From: an uncultured Clostridium sp. | GTDB lineage: Bacteria; Bacillota; Clostridia; TANB77; CAG-508 | Reading direction: 5' to 3' | Length of the DNA stretch: 59,020 nucleotides | Assembly: GCA_900552655.1 (NCBI GenBank) | Contig: USAE01000002.1 | Location: 1-59,020, forward strand | Shown here: in pieces, positions 34,896 to 44,339 of the stretch | Layout of the letters: every line of letters starts with the position of its first letter | Position numbering within the stretch: the first letter of the stretch is position 1 | Notes under the pieces: model-generated | Seen by the model: only the letters and a program-made list of their open reading frames with translations | Databases searched by the model: none | What the model was told of the DNA's origin: nothing | Made by a program: the position numbers and the translations under genes

Positions 34896-36644
34896 ATGAT
34901 AAAAGAATTATCAAAATATGTAAAACAATACAAAAAGTATGCAATTTTAACACCAATTATGGTTATTTTAGAAATCATAATGGAAGTTATAATTCCATAT
35001 CTTATGGCAAAAATCATAGATGTAGGAATACAAAATAATGATTTAAACTATATTATAAAAATGGGAATAATGCTTGTTGTATCTGCAATAATGTCATTAA
35101 TATTTGGAGTACTTTCTGGAAAGTTTGCAGCAACTGCATCAGCAGGATTTGCAAAAAACTTAAGACAAGGAATGTTTTACAACATACAAAATTTTTCATT
35201 TACAAATATAGATAAATTTTCTACATCTAGTTTAGTAACAAGACTTACAACAGATGTAACAAATGTTCAAAATGCATTTCAAATGATTATAAGACTATTA
35301 GTAAGAGGTCCTGTAATGATAATATTTGCCTTGATTATGGCATTTTCAATAAATAAAAATTTATCATTTGTATATATAGCAACAATGCTTCCTCTTGCAA
35401 TATTACTTGCGTTTATAACATTTAAAGCTCATCCATATTTTGAAAAAGTATTTAAAAAATATGATGAATTAAATAGAGTAGTGGGAGAAAACTTAAATGC
35501 CATTAGAGTTGTAAAATCATTTGCAACAGAGGATTTTGAAGAAGATAAATTCGAAAAGGTAAACTTATTAGTATATAAATTATTCAAAAAAGCAGAAAAA
35601 ATAGTAATATTTAACAGCCCATTAATGCAAATTGCGATATATGGTTGTGTGTTACTATTATCTTGGCTTGGAGCAAAAGCAATTGTAGTGGGAACTATGC
35701 AAACAGGAGAACTTTCTAGCTTAATTACATATGCTTGGCAAATTCTTTCAAGTTTAATGATGCTTTCTATGGTATTAGTTATGATAATTATATCACAATC
35801 ATCTGCAGAAAGAATTATGGAAGTAATTAATGAAGAGCCAACGATAAAGAACAAGGAAAATCCAATAAAAGAGATTAAAGATGGTAGTATAGAATTTATA
35901 GATGTTGACTTCCAATATGATGATGCAAAAGCAAATGAAATGTTGCCATTAGAAGATATAAACTTAAAGATAAATTCTGGAGAAACTGTTGGAATCTTAG
36001 GAGGGACAGGTAGCTCTAAAACTTCTTTAGTAAATTTAATACCTAGATTATATGATGTAAAATCTGGATTCGTAAAAGTTGGAGGAGTAGATGTAAGAAA
36101 CTACGACCTTAATGCTTTAAGAGATGAAGTTGCTATGGTGTTACAAAAAAATGTCCTATTTTCTGGAACAATTGCAGAAAATTTAAGATGGGGAAATAAA
36201 AACGCTACAGACGAAGAATTAATAGAGGCTTGTAAATTAGCACAAGCAGATAGCTTTATTCAAGAATTACCAGATAAATATAATACTGTATTAGACCAAG
36301 GTGGTACAAATGTTTCTGGAGGTCAAAAACAAAGAATTTGTATTGCAAGAGCATTACTTAAAAAGCCTAAAATATTAATTTTAGATGATTCTACTAGTGC
36401 TGTAGATACAAAAACAGATGCACTAATTAAAAAAGCATTTAAAGAGAAAATACCGAATACAACAAAGATTATAATAGCACAAAGAGTAAGTTCTATTATA
36501 GATGCAGACAAAATAATTGTTATGGATAATGGTAAGATAGACGGAATTGGTACAGCTGAAGAATTATTAAAAACAAATGAAATTTATAAGGAAGTATATG
36601 AATCTCAAATGGGAGGAGATGATAAAGAAGATGAAAAAGACTAG
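34896..36644 (+). CDS. ABC exporter half-transporter (heterodimer subunit 1)
   Basis: The 582-residue protein has six membrane helices (about 15-310) and an ATPase domain (about 330-575) with Walker A GGTGSSKTS, VSGGQKQRICIARAL and ILILDDSTSAVD. In Walker B the usual DEATS is DDSTS: Asp replaces the catalytic glutamate, which marks the degenerate site of heterodimeric exporters such as YheI/YheH or LmrCD. Its 3' end overlaps the partner gene. Likely cargo is drugs, lipids or peptides; unknown. Confidence 0.9.
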   Translation: MIKELSKYVKQYKKYAILTPIMVILEIIMEVIIPYLMAKIIDVGIQNNDLNYIIKMGIMLVVSAIMSLIFGVLSGKFAATASAGFAKNLRQGMFYNIQNFSFTNIDKFSTSSLVTRLTTDVTNVQNAFQMIIRLLVRGPVMIIFALIMAFSINKNLSFVYIATMLPLAILLAFITFKAHPYFEKVFKKYDELNRVVGENLNAIRVVKSFATEDFEEDKFEKVNLLVYKLFKKAEKIVIFNSPLMQIAIYGCVLLLSWLGAKAIVVGTMQTGELSSLITYAWQILSSLMMLSMVLVMIIISQSSAERIMEVINEEPTIKNKENPIKEIKDGSIEFIDVDFQYDDAKANEMLPLEDINLKINSGETVGILGGTGSSKTSLVNLIPRLYDVKSGFVKVGGVDVRNYDLNALRDEVAMVLQKNVLFSGTIAENLRWGNKNATDEELIEACKLAQADSFIQELPDKYNTVLDQGGTNVSGGQKQRICIARALLKKPKILILDDSTSAVDTKTDALIKKAFKEKIPNTTKIIIAQRVSSIIDADKIIVMDNGKIDGIGTAEELLKTNEIYKEVYESQMGGDDKEDEKD

Positions 36645-38484
36645 AAAAAATACAGCTTTCAGGTTATTAAAATATTCTATGGGAGGCTATAAATTACAAT
36701 TTGCAATAGTTTTAATTACTATAATAGTAAGTGCAACAACGAGTGTTATAGGAATACAATTTATTCAGAAACTTATAGATAATTATATTATTCCACTTAT
36801 AGGCAACCAAAACCCTAACTATACATTATTATTACATGCTATAGTTGCTATGGGAGGTATATATTTAGTTGGGATTATAGCAACATATATTTATAACAGA
36901 TTAATGCTAAACATAACACAAGGTACACTTAAAAAGATAAGAACAGATATGTTCAAACATATGCAAAGGTTGCCAATTGGTTATTTTGACAGTCATAACC
37001 ATGGTGAAATTATGAGTACATATACAAATGATGTAGACACTTTAAGAGAAGCTATAAGCCAAAGTATACCTCAAATGTTTTCAGCAATAGTATCTATGAT
37101 TGCAATATTAATATCAATGATCATAACTAACGTGTATTTAACTGGAATTGTTCTTGCAATGGTTGTAATAATGATGTTTGTAGCTAAATTTTTTGCAAAA
37201 CATAGCTCAACACATTTTATAAATCAACAAAAAAATATTAGTAAGGTTGATGGATATATAGAAGAAATGATGAATGGGCAAAAAGTTGTAAAAGTATTTT
37301 GTTACGAAGAACGTTCTAAACAAAAATTTGATGAATTAAACGAAGAGTTATTTCAAAGTAGTAAAAAGGCAAATTCTTATGCTAATACATTAATGCCATG
37401 TATAATGAATATTGGAAACATAGGTTATGTATTAGTAGCAGTGATAGGAGGAATTTTAGCTGTAAAGCAAGTTCTTACAATTGGAAGTATTGCAGCGTTT
37501 TTACAATATATAAAAGCTTTTACAAATCCTCTAGGACAAGTTTCACAACAAATTAATTTTATTGCAATGGCTTTAGCAGGAGCTGAAAGAATTTTTGACT
37601 TAATAGATGAAAAAGTAGAAGAAGATGACGGATATGTAACTCTTGTAAATGCTAAAGAAGAAGATGGAAAAATAATAGAAGTAGCAGAAAGAACAGGAAC
37701 TTGGGCATGGAAACATCCACATAGTGATGGAAGCATTACATATACTAAATTATGTGGAAATGTAGAGCTTGAAGATGTAAACTTTGGATATGTAAAAGAT
37801 AAACAAATTTTATATAATATAAGTTTGGACGCAAAAGAAGGTGAAAAGGTTTCTTTTGTAGGACCAACAGGGGCAGGAAAAACAACTATTACAAATTTAA
37901 TAAATCGTTTCTATGACATTCAAAGTGGAAAAATTAGGTATGATGGAATTAATATAAATAAAATGAAAAAAGATGATTTAAGAAAATCATTAGGTGTAGT
38001 TTTACAAGATACACATTTATTTACTGGAACAATAAAAGACAATATAAAATATGGAAATATGAATGCAACAGATGAAGAAGTTATTGCTGCTGCAAAACTT
38101 GCTAATGCAGATAGATTCATAAGACATTTGCCACATGCATATGACACAGAAATAACAGGTGATGGAGAAGGCTTATCACAAGGACAAAGGCAACTATTAG
38201 CTATTGCAAGAGCAGCACTTTATAATCCACCAGTACTAATATTAGATGAAGCAACAAGTTCTATAGATACTCGTACAGAAAAAATAGTACAAGATGGAAT
38301 GGATAAACTAATGAAAGGTAGAACAGTTTTTGTTATTGCACATAGGTTATCTACAATCAGAAATTCGGACTTAATAATGGTTTTAGACCATGGTCATATT
38401 ATAGAAAGAGGAAATCACAACGAATTAATAAAAAATAATGGAATGTATTATGGTCTATATACTGGAGCAATAGAGATAGAATAA
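36619..38484 (+). CDS. ABC exporter half-transporter (heterodimer subunit 2)
   Basis: ATG 36619 (MIKKMKK) and ATG 36631 are both possible within the GGGAGGAG context and overlap the partner's 3' end. From 36619 the protein has 621 residues: six membrane helices, an insert before the ATPase with GTWAWKHPHSDGSITY, Walker A GPTGAGKTT, signature LSQGQRQLLAIARA and a full Walker B/glutamate LILDEATSSID. It supplies the hydrolysing site for the pair. The insert is usual in this group of Firmicute exporters. Confidence 0.92.
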   Translation: MIKKMKKTRKNTAFRLLKYSMGGYKLQFAIVLITIIVSATTSVIGIQFIQKLIDNYIIPLIGNQNPNYTLLLHAIVAMGGIYLVGIIATYIYNRLMLNITQGTLKKIRTDMFKHMQRLPIGYFDSHNHGEIMSTYTNDVDTLREAISQSIPQMFSAIVSMIAILISMIITNVYLTGIVLAMVVIMMFVAKFFAKHSSTHFINQQKNISKVDGYIEEMMNGQKVVKVFCYEERSKQKFDELNEELFQSSKKANSYANTLMPCIMNIGNIGYVLVAVIGGILAVKQVLTIGSIAAFLQYIKAFTNPLGQVSQQINFIAMALAGAERIFDLIDEKVEEDDGYVTLVNAKEEDGKIIEVAERTGTWAWKHPHSDGSITYTKLCGNVELEDVNFGYVKDKQILYNISLDAKEGEKVSFVGPTGAGKTTITNLINRFYDIQSGKIRYDGININKMKKDDLRKSLGVVLQDTHLFTGTIKDNIKYGNMNATDEEVIAAAKLANADRFIRHLPHAYDTEITGDGEGLSQGQRQLLAIARAALYNPPVLILDEATSSIDTRTEKIVQDGMDKLMKGRTVFVIAHRLSTIRNSDLIMVLDHGHIIERGNHNELIKNNGMYYGLYTGAIEIE

Positions 38485-38495
38485 GAAAAAATACA

Positions 38496-38527
38496 CCGGG
38501 ATTTTAAGAAACGTCCCCGAATCCCGG
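38496..38527 (-). repeat. REP-like palindrome, copy 2 (inverted)
   Basis: CCGGGATT (38496-38503) and AATCCCGG (38520-38527) flank TTTCTTAAA-type sequence; on the minus strand the core is CGGGGACG. It begins 11 bases after the ABC exporter stop. Confidence 0.7.
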
Positions 38528-38540
38528 AGCAGAATCTTGA

Positions 38541-38569
38541 TTGACAAATAAACCTAATTAAGTTATTAT
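38541..38569 (+). promoter_or_regulatory. Promoter of the Asp23 gene
   Basis: TTGACA (38541-38546) and TATTAT (38564-38569) are 17 bases apart. Confidence 0.75.
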
Positions 38570-38626
38570 ATAAATAGATATATTGGAAATAATTTATATT
38601 AAATAATATTTTAAGGAGGTATTATT

Positions 38627-39010
38627 ATGGACGAAGAAAAAATGGTAGAACAAGAAATTAATGTAGCTAATGAAGTTGTAGCTACTATTGCTGGTATGGC
38701 AGTTTCTAAAGTTGACGGTGTCGCAAAAATGGCAGGAGGTTTTACAGAAGGTCTTAAAGCCATAGGCGGTAAAAAGCAAATGTCAAGAGGAATTAAAGTA
38801 GAAACAGATGGAGAAAATGTAAAAATAGAAATAAATATTATTGTAAGATACGGAGTAAACATAAGGGAAGTAGGAAAAAATATTCAAGAAAAAGTTAAAG
38901 AAGAAGTAGAAAACATGACAGGAAATAAAGTTGATAGAGTTGTTGTTAATGTTCAAGGCGTAAAAGTTGATGACGATACAGAGGAAAAGATAGATAATAT
39001 GGAGGAATAA
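38627..39010 (+). CDS. Asp23/Gls24 family envelope stress protein
   Basis: The 127-residue protein fits Asp23/Gls24: INVANEVVATIAGMAVSKVDGVAKM, GIKVETDGENVKIEINIIVRYGVNI and VVVNVQGVKV. Family members form membrane-associated assemblies linked to cell-envelope stress. AAGGAGG lies before ATG and the gene has its own promoter. Four bases separate it from the HdeD-like membrane gene, which could be its membrane partner. Confidence 0.92.
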   Translation: MDEEKMVEQEINVANEVVATIAGMAVSKVDGVAKMAGGFTEGLKAIGGKKQMSRGIKVETDGENVKIEINIIVRYGVNIREVGKNIQEKVKEEVENMTGNKVDRVVVNVQGVKVDDDTEEKIDNMEE

Positions 39011-39014
39011 TGTT

Positions 39015-39557
39015 ATGGACCAAATAAAAGATTTATTAAAAAAATCTGGTACGTCTAATATATTGGTATCAATAATTTTTGGACTATTTGGAGTAATATT
39101 ATGCATTTTGAATGAAGGTGCAGTAAAAGTAATTTCTTGCTTAATAGGCTTACTATTTATAATAATAGGAGTTGCAAGATTAGTAAACTATGTAAAAGGC
39201 AGAGGAATTGGAGAACATTTTAATTTTGACTTATTGTGTGGATTAGTTGCATTAGTTCTTGGAGCGGTTGCTATAATTTATACAGATGCAATAGGGATAA
39301 TATTAAGACTAATAGTAGGAACTTGGATTGTATATAGTGGGATAACGAGAATTTACTTATCTTTAAAATTAAAATTTTTTAATTCATCAATATGGATAAT
39401 TAGTTTAGTATTATCAATTTTAATGGTCATATTTGGTGTATATATTATGCTAAATAGCGGAGTAATTGTAACATTAATTGGTTCATTAATGATTGCATAT
39501 GCAATAATAGATATAATAGAGAGTATAATTTTTATAAAGAAAATAAAACAGTTTTAA
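39015..39557 (+). CDS. HdeD-like (DUF308) membrane protein
   Basis: The 180-residue protein has six short helices with the repeated GLF...VL...P-like pattern of the HdeD/DUF308 family (IIFGLFGVILCILNEGAV, LVALVLGAVAIIYTDAI, VLSILMVIFGVYIML). HdeD is known for acid resistance in enterobacteria; in Firmicutes its role is unclear. The GGAGG site lies within the Asp23 3' end, so the two are coupled. Confidence 0.82.
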   Translation: MDQIKDLLKKSGTSNILVSIIFGLFGVILCILNEGAVKVISCLIGLLFIIIGVARLVNYVKGRGIGEHFNFDLLCGLVALVLGAVAIIYTDAIGIILRLIVGTWIVYSGITRIYLSLKLKFFNSSIWIISLVLSILMVIFGVYIMLNSGVIVTLIGSLMIAYAIIDIIESIIFIKKIKQF

Positions 39558-39563
39558 AAAAAG

Positions 39564-39616
39564 ATACAAGATTATATAGTATGAATAATTCTTATACTAT
39601 AGTCTTGTATTTTTTC
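39564..39616 (+). terminator. Terminator of the Asp23-HdeD operon
   Basis: A long, slightly bulged stem starting ATACAAGA (39564) and closing CTTGTAT (39610) precedes a T run. Confidence 0.85.
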
Positions 39617-39693
39617 TTGAATAAAGAAAACCTTAGAATAAGAACAATTACACGTCATAAATTTTATTTACAAATAAAACACAATTAGGAAAT

Positions 39694-39746
39694 ACTATGG
39701 ATATAATTAACATGTAAAATATATCCATAGTAACCAGAAAGGGGTG
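39694..39746 (+). promoter_or_regulatory. 12-bp hairpin and strong ribosome site before the SAS gene
   Basis: ACTATGGATATA (39694-39705) and TATATCCATAGT (39720-39731) form a perfect 12-bp stem with a 14-base loop and no T tract. AAAGGGGTGA follows at about 39738-39747, nearly 95 bases before the first ATG of the gene. Confidence 0.6.
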
Positions 39747-39838
39747 ACGCTAAATTAGAAAATAATATTATTAAATCTCAAAAAGAGATATTTAAAAACG
39801 AAAAAATAACAGTAAAAAGCGACATTTTTAATAAATTA

Positions 39839-40396
39839 ATGTCAGTATACTCACTAAGCATAGAACAAATTAGAAAAATTGTTGAAGAGTGGGAGGTGAA
39901 GTACAAGGAAGTAAATTTAATAGATCATGTTAAATATAGAATAAAAAGTCCTAAAAGTATAATAGCTAAAATGAAAAAGAAAAACTACGACTTAAATTAT
40001 GCAGAATTAATAGATAAAATAAATGATGTAGCAGGAATTAGAATTATTTGTCCATTTAAGGAAAATGTGTATATAGTAAGACAGTTAATAATGGAAAATC
40101 CAAATATACATATATTAGATGAAAAAGACTATATTCAAAATCCTAAAAAAAGTGGTTATTCAAGTTTACACTTAATTATAGAAATCCCTGTAGAAACTGA
40201 ACTTGGAAAAGTATATGTAAAAGCAGAGATACAAATAAGAACAATGGCTATGGACTTTTGGGCAAGTTTAGAACATGAGCTTAAATATAAAAATAGCAAT
40301 ATTACCAAAGCAGCTTCTAAAAAATTATTAAAAGCAGCTAAAGTAATGAAAAAGCTAGATGCTGAAATGTCAGTAATAGCAAATGAAATACGTTAA
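39839..40396 (+). CDS. Small alarmone synthetase, RelQ/YjbM-like
   Basis: The protein makes (p)ppGpp from ATP and GTP/GDP in the stringent response. From ATG 39839 it has 185 residues with the synthetase set: RIKSPKSIIAKMKKK, DVAGIRIIC, SGYSSLHLII and EIQIRTMAMDFWASLEHELKYK. No hydrolase domain is present. ATG 39839 has no ribosome site. The frame stays open upstream for 28 codons to TTA 39755, about ten bases after a strong AAAGGGG, where a TTG start may have been lost; the real N-terminus is thus uncertain. Confidence 0.88.
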   Translation: MSVYSLSIEQIRKIVEEWEVKYKEVNLIDHVKYRIKSPKSIIAKMKKKNYDLNYAELIDKINDVAGIRIICPFKENVYIVRQLIMENPNIHILDEKDYIQNPKKSGYSSLHLIIEIPVETELGKVYVKAEIQIRTMAMDFWASLEHELKYKNSNITKAASKKLLKAAKVMKKLDAEMSVIANEIR

Positions 40397-40416
40397 ATTC
40401 CCCTTTTAATAAATAT

Positions 40417-40454
40417 AAAGCTATCTTAAAAGTATTATTTTTAAGGTAGCTTTT
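40417..40454 (+). terminator. Terminator of the alarmone synthetase gene
   Basis: AAAGCTATCTTAAAA pairs with TTTTAAGGTAGCTTTT, with one G/T-type mismatch region. Confidence 0.75.
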
Positions 40455-40555
40455 AAAATTGAACAAATTATTTGTATTTTTATAAATAATATAGTAATAT
40501 ATTGTAGTGTATGATAAAATAATAAAACAAATGCGAAAGAAAAGGAGTGTAATAT

Positions 40556-42895
40556 TTGGAAAAGGAAAGTTTAAAAGGTTTAACAAACAAACAAGTAGAA
40601 GAAAGAATAAAAGATGGAAAAGTAAACAAAGTTGAAGATAATAAAACAAGAACTAATTGGGAAATTATTAGAGATAATGTATGTACATTGTTTAACTTAT
40701 TCAATCTTTTAATAGCAATTGCTTTAATAGCAGTTAAAGCATATACTAATTTAGCGTATATGCTAATTATAGTAGTAAATATTATAATTGGAGTAGTACA
40801 AGAAATACATGCAAGGAACTTAGTACAAAAATTATCTGTATTAAAAGTTTCTAAAGCAAACGTGATTAGAGATGGAAAAGAAAAAGAAATAAATATAGAC
40901 GAAATAGTTATAGATGACTTAATAGTATTAGATTCAGGAAAACAAATTTGCGCAGATTCTGTAGTAATGAGTGGCGAAGTAGAAGTTAATGAGTCATTAC
41001 TTACAGGAGAATCAGATACAATATTAAAACAAAAAGGTGATAAATTATTATCTGGAAGTTATGTAGTTAGTGGAAAATGCTATTCTAAAGTAGAAAAAGT
41101 AGGAAAAGATAACTTTGCAGAACAAATTACAAGTGAAACTAAAAAATATAAGAGAGCAGAATCAGAACTTGTAAATTCTATGAAAAAGGTTACAAACTTT
41201 ACTAGTTTTGTAATAATACCAGTAGGTTTAATTCTTTTTGTTCAAGCATATTTCTTTAGAAATGTAGATATAACAAATTCTGTTGTTTCTACTGCAGCAG
41301 CATTATTAGGAATGCTACCTAAAGGACTAATGTTACTTATAACAATATCTTTAGCAACAGGAGTAATAAAACTTGCTAAAAAACGTGTATTAGTACAAGA
41401 TTTATACAGTGTAGAAACATTGGCACATATAGATACTTTATGTTTAGACAAAACAGGTACAATTACAGAAGGAAGAATGAAAGTAGACAATGTAAAAATA
41501 TATAATGAAAAATGTATGCCACACACTATGCAAAAAATGATGGTAGCATTTGTAAATGAGATGTCAGATAATAATGCAACATTTATGGCCCTTAAAGACT
41601 ATTATAAAGGTGAAGATAAATTTGAAATAGAAGATAATATGGCATTTTCTTCTGAAAGAAAATGGAGCTCAATAAGCTTTAAAGGAATTGGCTCTATAGT
41701 ATTAGGAGCACCAGAACGTTTAATAGAAAAAAGTAAAATGGAAATGCCAGAAGAAGTTGTAACAGCACAAAAAGCGGGAAAAAGAATGCTATTTGTAGGG
41801 TATTCAAAAGAAACTGTAAGTGATGAAAACTTACCAAATTTAGAAATTGTTGCCTCTATAACATTGGACGATCCATTAAGAAAAAATGCAAAAGAAATGT
41901 TAGGTTTCTTTAAAACACAGTCTGTAGATATAAAAATAATTTCTGGAGATAATCCATTAACAGTTTCAAGTATAGCTAAAAAAGCAGGACTAGAATCGTA
42001 TGATTCTTATATAGATTTGTCAACAATAAATTCAGATGATCAAATTCCAGAATTAGTAGATAAATATAGTGTATTTGCAAGGGTTATGCCACACCAAAAA
42101 AGTTTAATAGTAAAAGCTCTTCAAGAAAAAGGACATTCTGTAGCAATGACTGGTGATGGGGTAAATGATGTTGTTGCACTTAAACAAGCAGATTGTAGTA
42201 TAACGTTACCAGAAGCTTCAGACATTGCAAGACAAGTTTCACAAATAGTATTATTAAATTCAGATTTTAGTGTATTAAAAGATGTATTAATGGAAGGAAG
42301 GAGAGTTGTTAATAATATAACAAACGTAGCTAGAATATTCTTTATTAAAACAATATATTCAATGCTATTAGCATTATTCAACATAGTAACAAATACAGCA
42401 TTCCCATTTATACCAATACAAATAACACTAATAGATTTAGCAATAGAAGGTTATACATCATTCTTCTTATCTTTCTTAGAAAATTCGAAACCATTAAAGG
42501 GAACTTTCTTACGAACTGTAATAAGGAATGCATTGCCATATGCTTTAACAATAATTATTAGTATCATACTTATAACATTTACAAGATCTGGTATGGGATT
42601 AAATATAGAAGAATCACATACTCTTATGTATTTAATTATAGGTGGTGTAAGCATTTTTGCAGTAATAGAAGCATGTAGACCATTTAATAGGATAAGTACA
42701 TTTTTATGTACAACAACAGCAGTAGGATTTTTCTTTGCAGCAATTTTATTTAAGAAATTATTACATTTAACAGCTATAAATGAGCAAGTAATACTTATAT
42801 TAGGAGCTAGTTTAATTTTGGCATATATTGTAGTTACAGGTCTTAAATATTTAATTAATAATTTAAGTAATGATTTAGAAAAAGCAAGAGAATAA
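40556..42895 (+). CDS. P-type ATPase, cation-translocating (CtpE/calcium-type)
   Basis: TTG 40556 follows AAAGGAG. The 779-residue protein has the actuator LLTGESD (about 143), the helix-4 motif LPKGLML (about 262), the phosphorylated aspartate in CLDKTGTITEG (about 300) and TGDGVNDVVALKQADCSI (about 535), with about ten helices. It lacks the heavy-metal CPx motif. In calcium pumps helix 4 reads PEGL; here the glutamate is lysine, so ion choice is open. The gene leads into ydcF 11 bases later. Confidence 0.88.
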   Translation: MEKESLKGLTNKQVEERIKDGKVNKVEDNKTRTNWEIIRDNVCTLFNLFNLLIAIALIAVKAYTNLAYMLIIVVNIIIGVVQEIHARNLVQKLSVLKVSKANVIRDGKEKEINIDEIVIDDLIVLDSGKQICADSVVMSGEVEVNESLLTGESDTILKQKGDKLLSGSYVVSGKCYSKVEKVGKDNFAEQITSETKKYKRAESELVNSMKKVTNFTSFVIIPVGLILFVQAYFFRNVDITNSVVSTAAALLGMLPKGLMLLITISLATGVIKLAKKRVLVQDLYSVETLAHIDTLCLDKTGTITEGRMKVDNVKIYNEKCMPHTMQKMMVAFVNEMSDNNATFMALKDYYKGEDKFEIEDNMAFSSERKWSSISFKGIGSIVLGAPERLIEKSKMEMPEEVVTAQKAGKRMLFVGYSKETVSDENLPNLEIVASITLDDPLRKNAKEMLGFFKTQSVDIKIISGDNPLTVSSIAKKAGLESYDSYIDLSTINSDDQIPELVDKYSVFARVMPHQKSLIVKALQEKGHSVAMTGDGVNDVVALKQADCSITLPEASDIARQVSQIVLLNSDFSVLKDVLMEGRRVVNNITNVARIFFIKTIYSMLLALFNIVTNTAFPFIPIQITLIDLAIEGYTSFFLSFLENSKPLKGTFLRTVIRNALPYALTIIISIILITFTRSGMGLNIEESHTLMYLIIGGVSIFAVIEACRPFNRISTFLCTTTAVGFFFAAILFKKLLHLTAINEQVILILGASLILAYIVVTGLKYLINNLSNDLEKARE

Positions 42896-42906
42896 TAGGT
42901 GATGTA

Positions 42907-43707
42907 ATGCAAAATATATTTTTAAATATATTTTTAATAATAGGGATTTTATTAATATATAGTGGAGTATCTGGAATATTAACAGATATATATAGAAAAA
43001 GAAAAATATTAAATAGAAAGTATTTAATACTAATGCTTGGGATTATGGTGGTTTTTTCTGCCATAATTCCAAATTTAATTAATAACAAAATAACGATATT
43101 TATTAAATATGTATCAATATATTTTTCTATAACTTTTATCATATTTTGTATATTAAGCATAATAGTTAATTTAAATATTCGAAAAAGAACATATAATGTA
43201 ATAATTGTTTTAGGTGGATACTTATTAAATGGTAACCAATTAACAAGAGCTCTAACAAAACGACTAAATTTGGCCATAGAATTGTACAATAGTCAAAAAG
43301 AGAGACCAAAGATTATTGTATCTGGTGGAAAAATAAGAGAAGAAACAATAACAGAAGCAGAAGCGATGGAAAAATATTTAATTAGTAAAAATATTCCAAT
43401 ACAAGATATTATAAAAGAAGATAAGTCTAAAAATACTTTGGAAAATTTTAAGTTTTCTAAACAAAAACTAGAAGAACTCAATATAAGTGAAAATATAGCA
43501 TTTGTAAGCAATAATTTTCATATACTAAGGTCAAAGATTTATGCTTCAAAAAATAAAGTAAAGGCTAAAGGAATAGGTGCTAAAACTTTATGGTATTATT
43601 TTCCAGAAGCTTTTGTAAATGAATATTTAGCAATTTTATTATTAAGTAAAAATATATTAATCGTATATTTTTTTATAGCAATTTTTTTAACAATAATAGC
43701 AAAATAA
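42907..43707 (+). CDS. YdcF/SanA-like DUF218 membrane protein
   Basis: The 266-residue protein has four N-terminal helices (about 1-95) and a DUF218 domain: VIIVLGGYLLNGNQLT, RALTKRLNLAIELY, PKIIVSGGKIREETITEAEAMEKYL, SKNTLENFKFSK and FVSNNFHILRS. Relatives (ElyC, SanA) act in envelope integrity. A further helix pair closes the C-terminus. It lies between a cation pump and nadD in one transcription unit. Confidence 0.88.
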   Translation: MQNIFLNIFLIIGILLIYSGVSGILTDIYRKRKILNRKYLILMLGIMVVFSAIIPNLINNKITIFIKYVSIYFSITFIIFCILSIIVNLNIRKRTYNVIIVLGGYLLNGNQLTRALTKRLNLAIELYNSQKERPKIIVSGGKIREETITEAEAMEKYLISKNIPIQDIIKEDKSKNTLENFKFSKQKLEELNISENIAFVSNNFHILRSKIYASKNKVKAKGIGAKTLWYYFPEAFVNEYLAILLLSKNILIVYFFIAIFLTIIAK

Positions 43708-43740
43708 ATTTAAGTATATAATTACGAAAGGAACAAAAAA

Positions 43741-44337
43741 ATGAAAAAATATGGCTTTTTTGGAGGGAGTTTTAACCCACCAACTATAGCTCACGAAATA
43801 ATAGCAAAAGAAATAGCAAAAGAATTTAACCTAGATAAAGTATATTTTGTACCAGTTGGCGATTTTTATAATAAAAAAGATTTAATAGATGAAAGAAAAA
43901 GGTTTGAAATGCTTAATCTTATTACAGATAGTAATATAGATGTTTTAGATATAGAATTAAAAGCTAAAAAAAGCTTACAAACAATAGATGCGTTTAACTT
44001 AATAAACAATAAATTTAATTTATCTAAAAATTATTTTATTCTAGGAGGAGATAACTTAGAAAAGTTACCTAATTGGGAAAATGCAGAAAAATGCTTAAAT
44101 AGTAATATTATTGCTATTAAAAGAGGAAAGAAAATAGAAGATATAATCGAAAATAATAAATTATTAAAGTTAAATAAAGAAAGAATATTTATATATAATA
44201 CTAATAAATTATCAAATTATAGTTCTACAGAAGTGAGAAATGCAATAAAAAATAACAATAAAGAAATATTAAAAGAAATGCTTAACGAAAAAGTGTATTC
44301 ATATGTAGAAAAAAATATGCTATATAAAGGAGAATAA
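43741..44337 (+). CDS. nadD: Nicotinate-nucleotide adenylyltransferase, NadD-like
   Basis: The 198-residue nucleotidyltransferase begins MKKYGFFGGSFNPPTIAHE, with the conserved GGSFNPP and the second histidine of the T/HxGH motif as TIAH. It has ILGGDNLEKLPNWENAE near 95 and ends with the YSSTEVRNAI motif. It would adenylate nicotinate mononucleotide in NAD synthesis. The TIAH form is unusual, so a related nucleotidyltransferase remains possible. It abuts the GT4 gene by two bases. Confidence 0.82.
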   Translation: MKKYGFFGGSFNPPTIAHEIIAKEIAKEFNLDKVYFVPVGDFYNKKDLIDERKRFEMLNLITDSNIDVLDIELKAKKSLQTIDAFNLINNKFNLSKNYFILGGDNLEKLPNWENAEKCLNSNIIAIKRGKKIEDIIENNKLLKLNKERIFIYNTNKLSNYSSTEVRNAIKNNNKEILKEMLNEKVYSYVEKNMLYKGE

Positions 44338-44339
44338 TA

